From assembly GCF_040250305.1 (NCBI RefSeq), contig NZ_CP158190.1:2326001-2390000 (forward strand): DNA of 64,000 bases. Reading direction: 5' to 3'. Below the pieces are notes generated by a model. It saw nothing but the letters and a program-made list of their open reading frames with translations, had not been told where the DNA came from and did not search any database. The DNA is from Peribacillus frigoritolerans (GTDB lineage Bacteria > Bacillota > Bacilli > Bacillales > DSM-1321). This document shows positions 62,831-64,000 of this stretch, one piece after another. Within the stretch, counting starts at the first letter, position 1, and every line of letters starts with the position of its first letter. Position numbers and translations under genes: made by a program.

Positions 62831-64000
62831 ATGGGCATTAAAACCGGCGAAGAATATATTAATAGAATTAAATCAAGGAAGCCAGAAGTCTGGCTTGGCG
62901 GAAGAGTGGTTGAGGATATTTATAATGAGCCAATTTTTAAACAGCCGATACAAGAAATTGCAAAGTTGTATGACATTCAACATGACCCGGAATATCAAGA
63001 TGAAATCACCCACATTTGCAAAGAAACCGGAGAACGTGTTAACAATGCTTTCATATTCCCGAAGACATCGGAGGATTTGCAAAAAAGAAGTAAATTATTT
63101 GAAGTGTATGCAAGGATGACATATGGACTTATGGGGAGAACGCCGGACTTTTTAAATGTCGTGGTCACTTCCATGGCACATAACTCTTGGTTTCTTGATA
63201 AATACAACAAAGACTGGTCAAAGAACATCAAGGATTATTATACCTATATTCGTGACAATGATTTATTCTTAACGCATGCGATCATTAATCCTCAAAATGA
63301 TCGAAGCAAGCAATCTCATGAGCAAAAAGAAACATATACCCACTTAGGGACCGTTGAGGAAAAAGAAGAAGGAATACTTGTACGCGGTGCAAAAATGTTA
63401 GCAACCCTGGCACCGATCACCGATGAGGTGATTATCTATTCTTTCCCAGGATTCACACCAGGGGATGAACGTCATGCGGTAGCATTTGCATTGCCGATCG
63501 ATACGCCTGGACTGCGTATAATCTGCCGGGAACCAATGCAGGACGGAACACGCTCGATGTTTGACCATCCACTTGCCTCACGCTATGAGGAAATGGACGC
63601 CCTGCTTGTATTCAATGATGTCCTGGTTCCTTGGAACCGCGTCTTCTTATACAACAATGTGGAGGCGGCAAACCGCTTGTATCCAATGACGGGGATCGCT
63701 GAACAGCCTGCTCACCAATCGGGAGTGCGTGGATATATTAAACTGGCATTTGCCGTTGAGGTTGCTTGTAAAGTGGCAGACTCTATCGGGGTTGATGGAT
63801 TCCTGCATGTACAGCGTGATTTGGGTGAACTTGTTCAATCCGTCGAAGTCATCCGTTCACTGCTTCGGGTAGCGGAATATGAGTTCACGATCAATGACTA
63901 CGGTGAGGCCCGGCCAAATCCGGATGCATTGGAAACGATTCGCGGCTTCCTTCCGGAGATGTATCCCCGTGCCATAGAGGTGATACAGACCATAGGAGCT
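62831..64000 (+). CDS. hpaB: 4-Hydroxyphenylacetate 3-monooxygenase oxygenase component (HpaB-like), 3' end outside window
   Basis: 390 codons are present with no stop before the window edge; the family length is about 480-520. It opens [20 protein letters not shown] then [16 protein letters not shown], as HpaB/YoaI proteins do. [45 protein letters not shown] and [13 protein letters not shown] are family motifs. It hydroxylates 4-hydroxyphenylacetate or a similar phenol at the ortho position with reduced flavin from the neighbouring reductase. AAGGGGG site before ATG. The exact phenol is unknown. Confidence 0.92.
   Translation, partial: MGIKTGEEYINRIKSRKPEVWLGGRVVEDIYNEPIFKQPIQEIAKLYDIQHDPEYQDEITHICKETGERVNNAFIFPKTSEDLQKRSKLFEVYARMTYGLMGRTPDFLNVVVTSMAHNSWFLDKYNKDWSKNIKDYYTYIRDNDLFLTHAIINPQNDRSKQSHEQKETYTHLGTVEEKEEGILVRGAKMLATLAPITDEVIIYSFPGFTPGDERHAVAFALPIDTPGLRIICREPMQDGTRSMFDHPLASRYEEMDALLVFNDVLVPWNRVFLYNNVEAANRLYPMTGIAEQPAHQSGVRGYIKLAFAVEVACKVADSIGVDGFLHVQRDLGELVQSVEVIRSLLRVAEYEFTINDYGEARPNPDALETIRGFLPEMYPRAIEVIQTIGA

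Overview
The window looks like chromosome of an aerobic, low-GC Gram-positive bacterium of the family Bacillaceae. The reasons are AGGAGG-type ribosome sites with frequent TTG/GTG starts, lipoprotein signals, a cre box, S-box and cobalamin riboswitches, YumC-type ferredoxin reductase, a YozQ-like small protein, and a cobalamin operon whose gene order matches the one I know from Bacillus (Priestia) megaterium. I cannot fix the genus. No rRNA, tRNA, CRISPR array, phage module or intact insertion sequence was seen.

Region 1 (1-10 kb): the end of a GAF-domain gene and a soluble PAS-PAS-PAS histidine kinase, then a catabolic-looking block. The block has an IclR regulator, a divergent DapB-fold dehydrogenase, an MFS carrier, a dihydrodiol-dehydrogenase-like SDR, an alpha/beta hydrolase, a [4Fe-4S] ferredoxin and a YumC-type ferredoxin reductase. 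Three related palindromes (GTTTT-N6-AAAAC) lie at the MFS and SDR promoters and are probably the operators of this block.

Region 2 (10-32.5 kb) is mostly transport and scavenging. It holds a LysR regulator with a TAXI-TRAP system (binding protein, DUF1850, fused 4TM/12TM permease), a secreted gamma-glutamyltransferase with an extra C-terminal domain, an acyl-CoA-dehydrogenase-fold flavoprotein without the usual catalytic Glu, and a polar amino-acid ABC transporter. Then come a LysR/formimidoylglutamase pair, an HMCES/YedK protein, a SAM riboswitch in front of a MetT-type (NhaC superfamily) carrier, two half-size chromate transporters with a LysR regulator, and two decayed transposase remnants.

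Region 3 (32.8-42.5 kb): an exported alkylsulfatase, an MFS carrier behind a cre site, a LysR regulator, an acyl-CoA dehydrogenase and an acyl-CoA ligase form a possible alkyl-sulfate or organic-acid use island. A sodium:alanine symporter and a YozQ-like small protein follow.

Region 4 (42.5-60.4 kb) is the cobalt/B12 locus. Two divergent cobalamin riboswitches control, on the minus strand, the ECF cobalt transporter cbiMNQO and, on the plus strand, a 15-gene anaerobic-type corrin operon: cbiW-cbiH60-cbiX-cbiJ-cbiC-cbiD-cbiET-cbiL-cbiF-cbiG-cbiA-cobA-cbiY-btuR-cbiP. This covers uroporphyrinogen III to adenosylcobyric acid except precorrin-2 dehydrogenase. Nucleotide-loop assembly genes are not in the window. 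CbiX carries a long His/Asp tail.

Region 5 (60.5-64 kb): an HU protein, a small basic Ser/Arg/Gly-rich protein convergent with and overlapping a Ser/Thr-kinase-like gene, and the start of an HpaCB-type two-component flavin monooxygenase operon, preceded by a perfect 11-bp inverted repeat. The hpaB-like gene runs off the window end.
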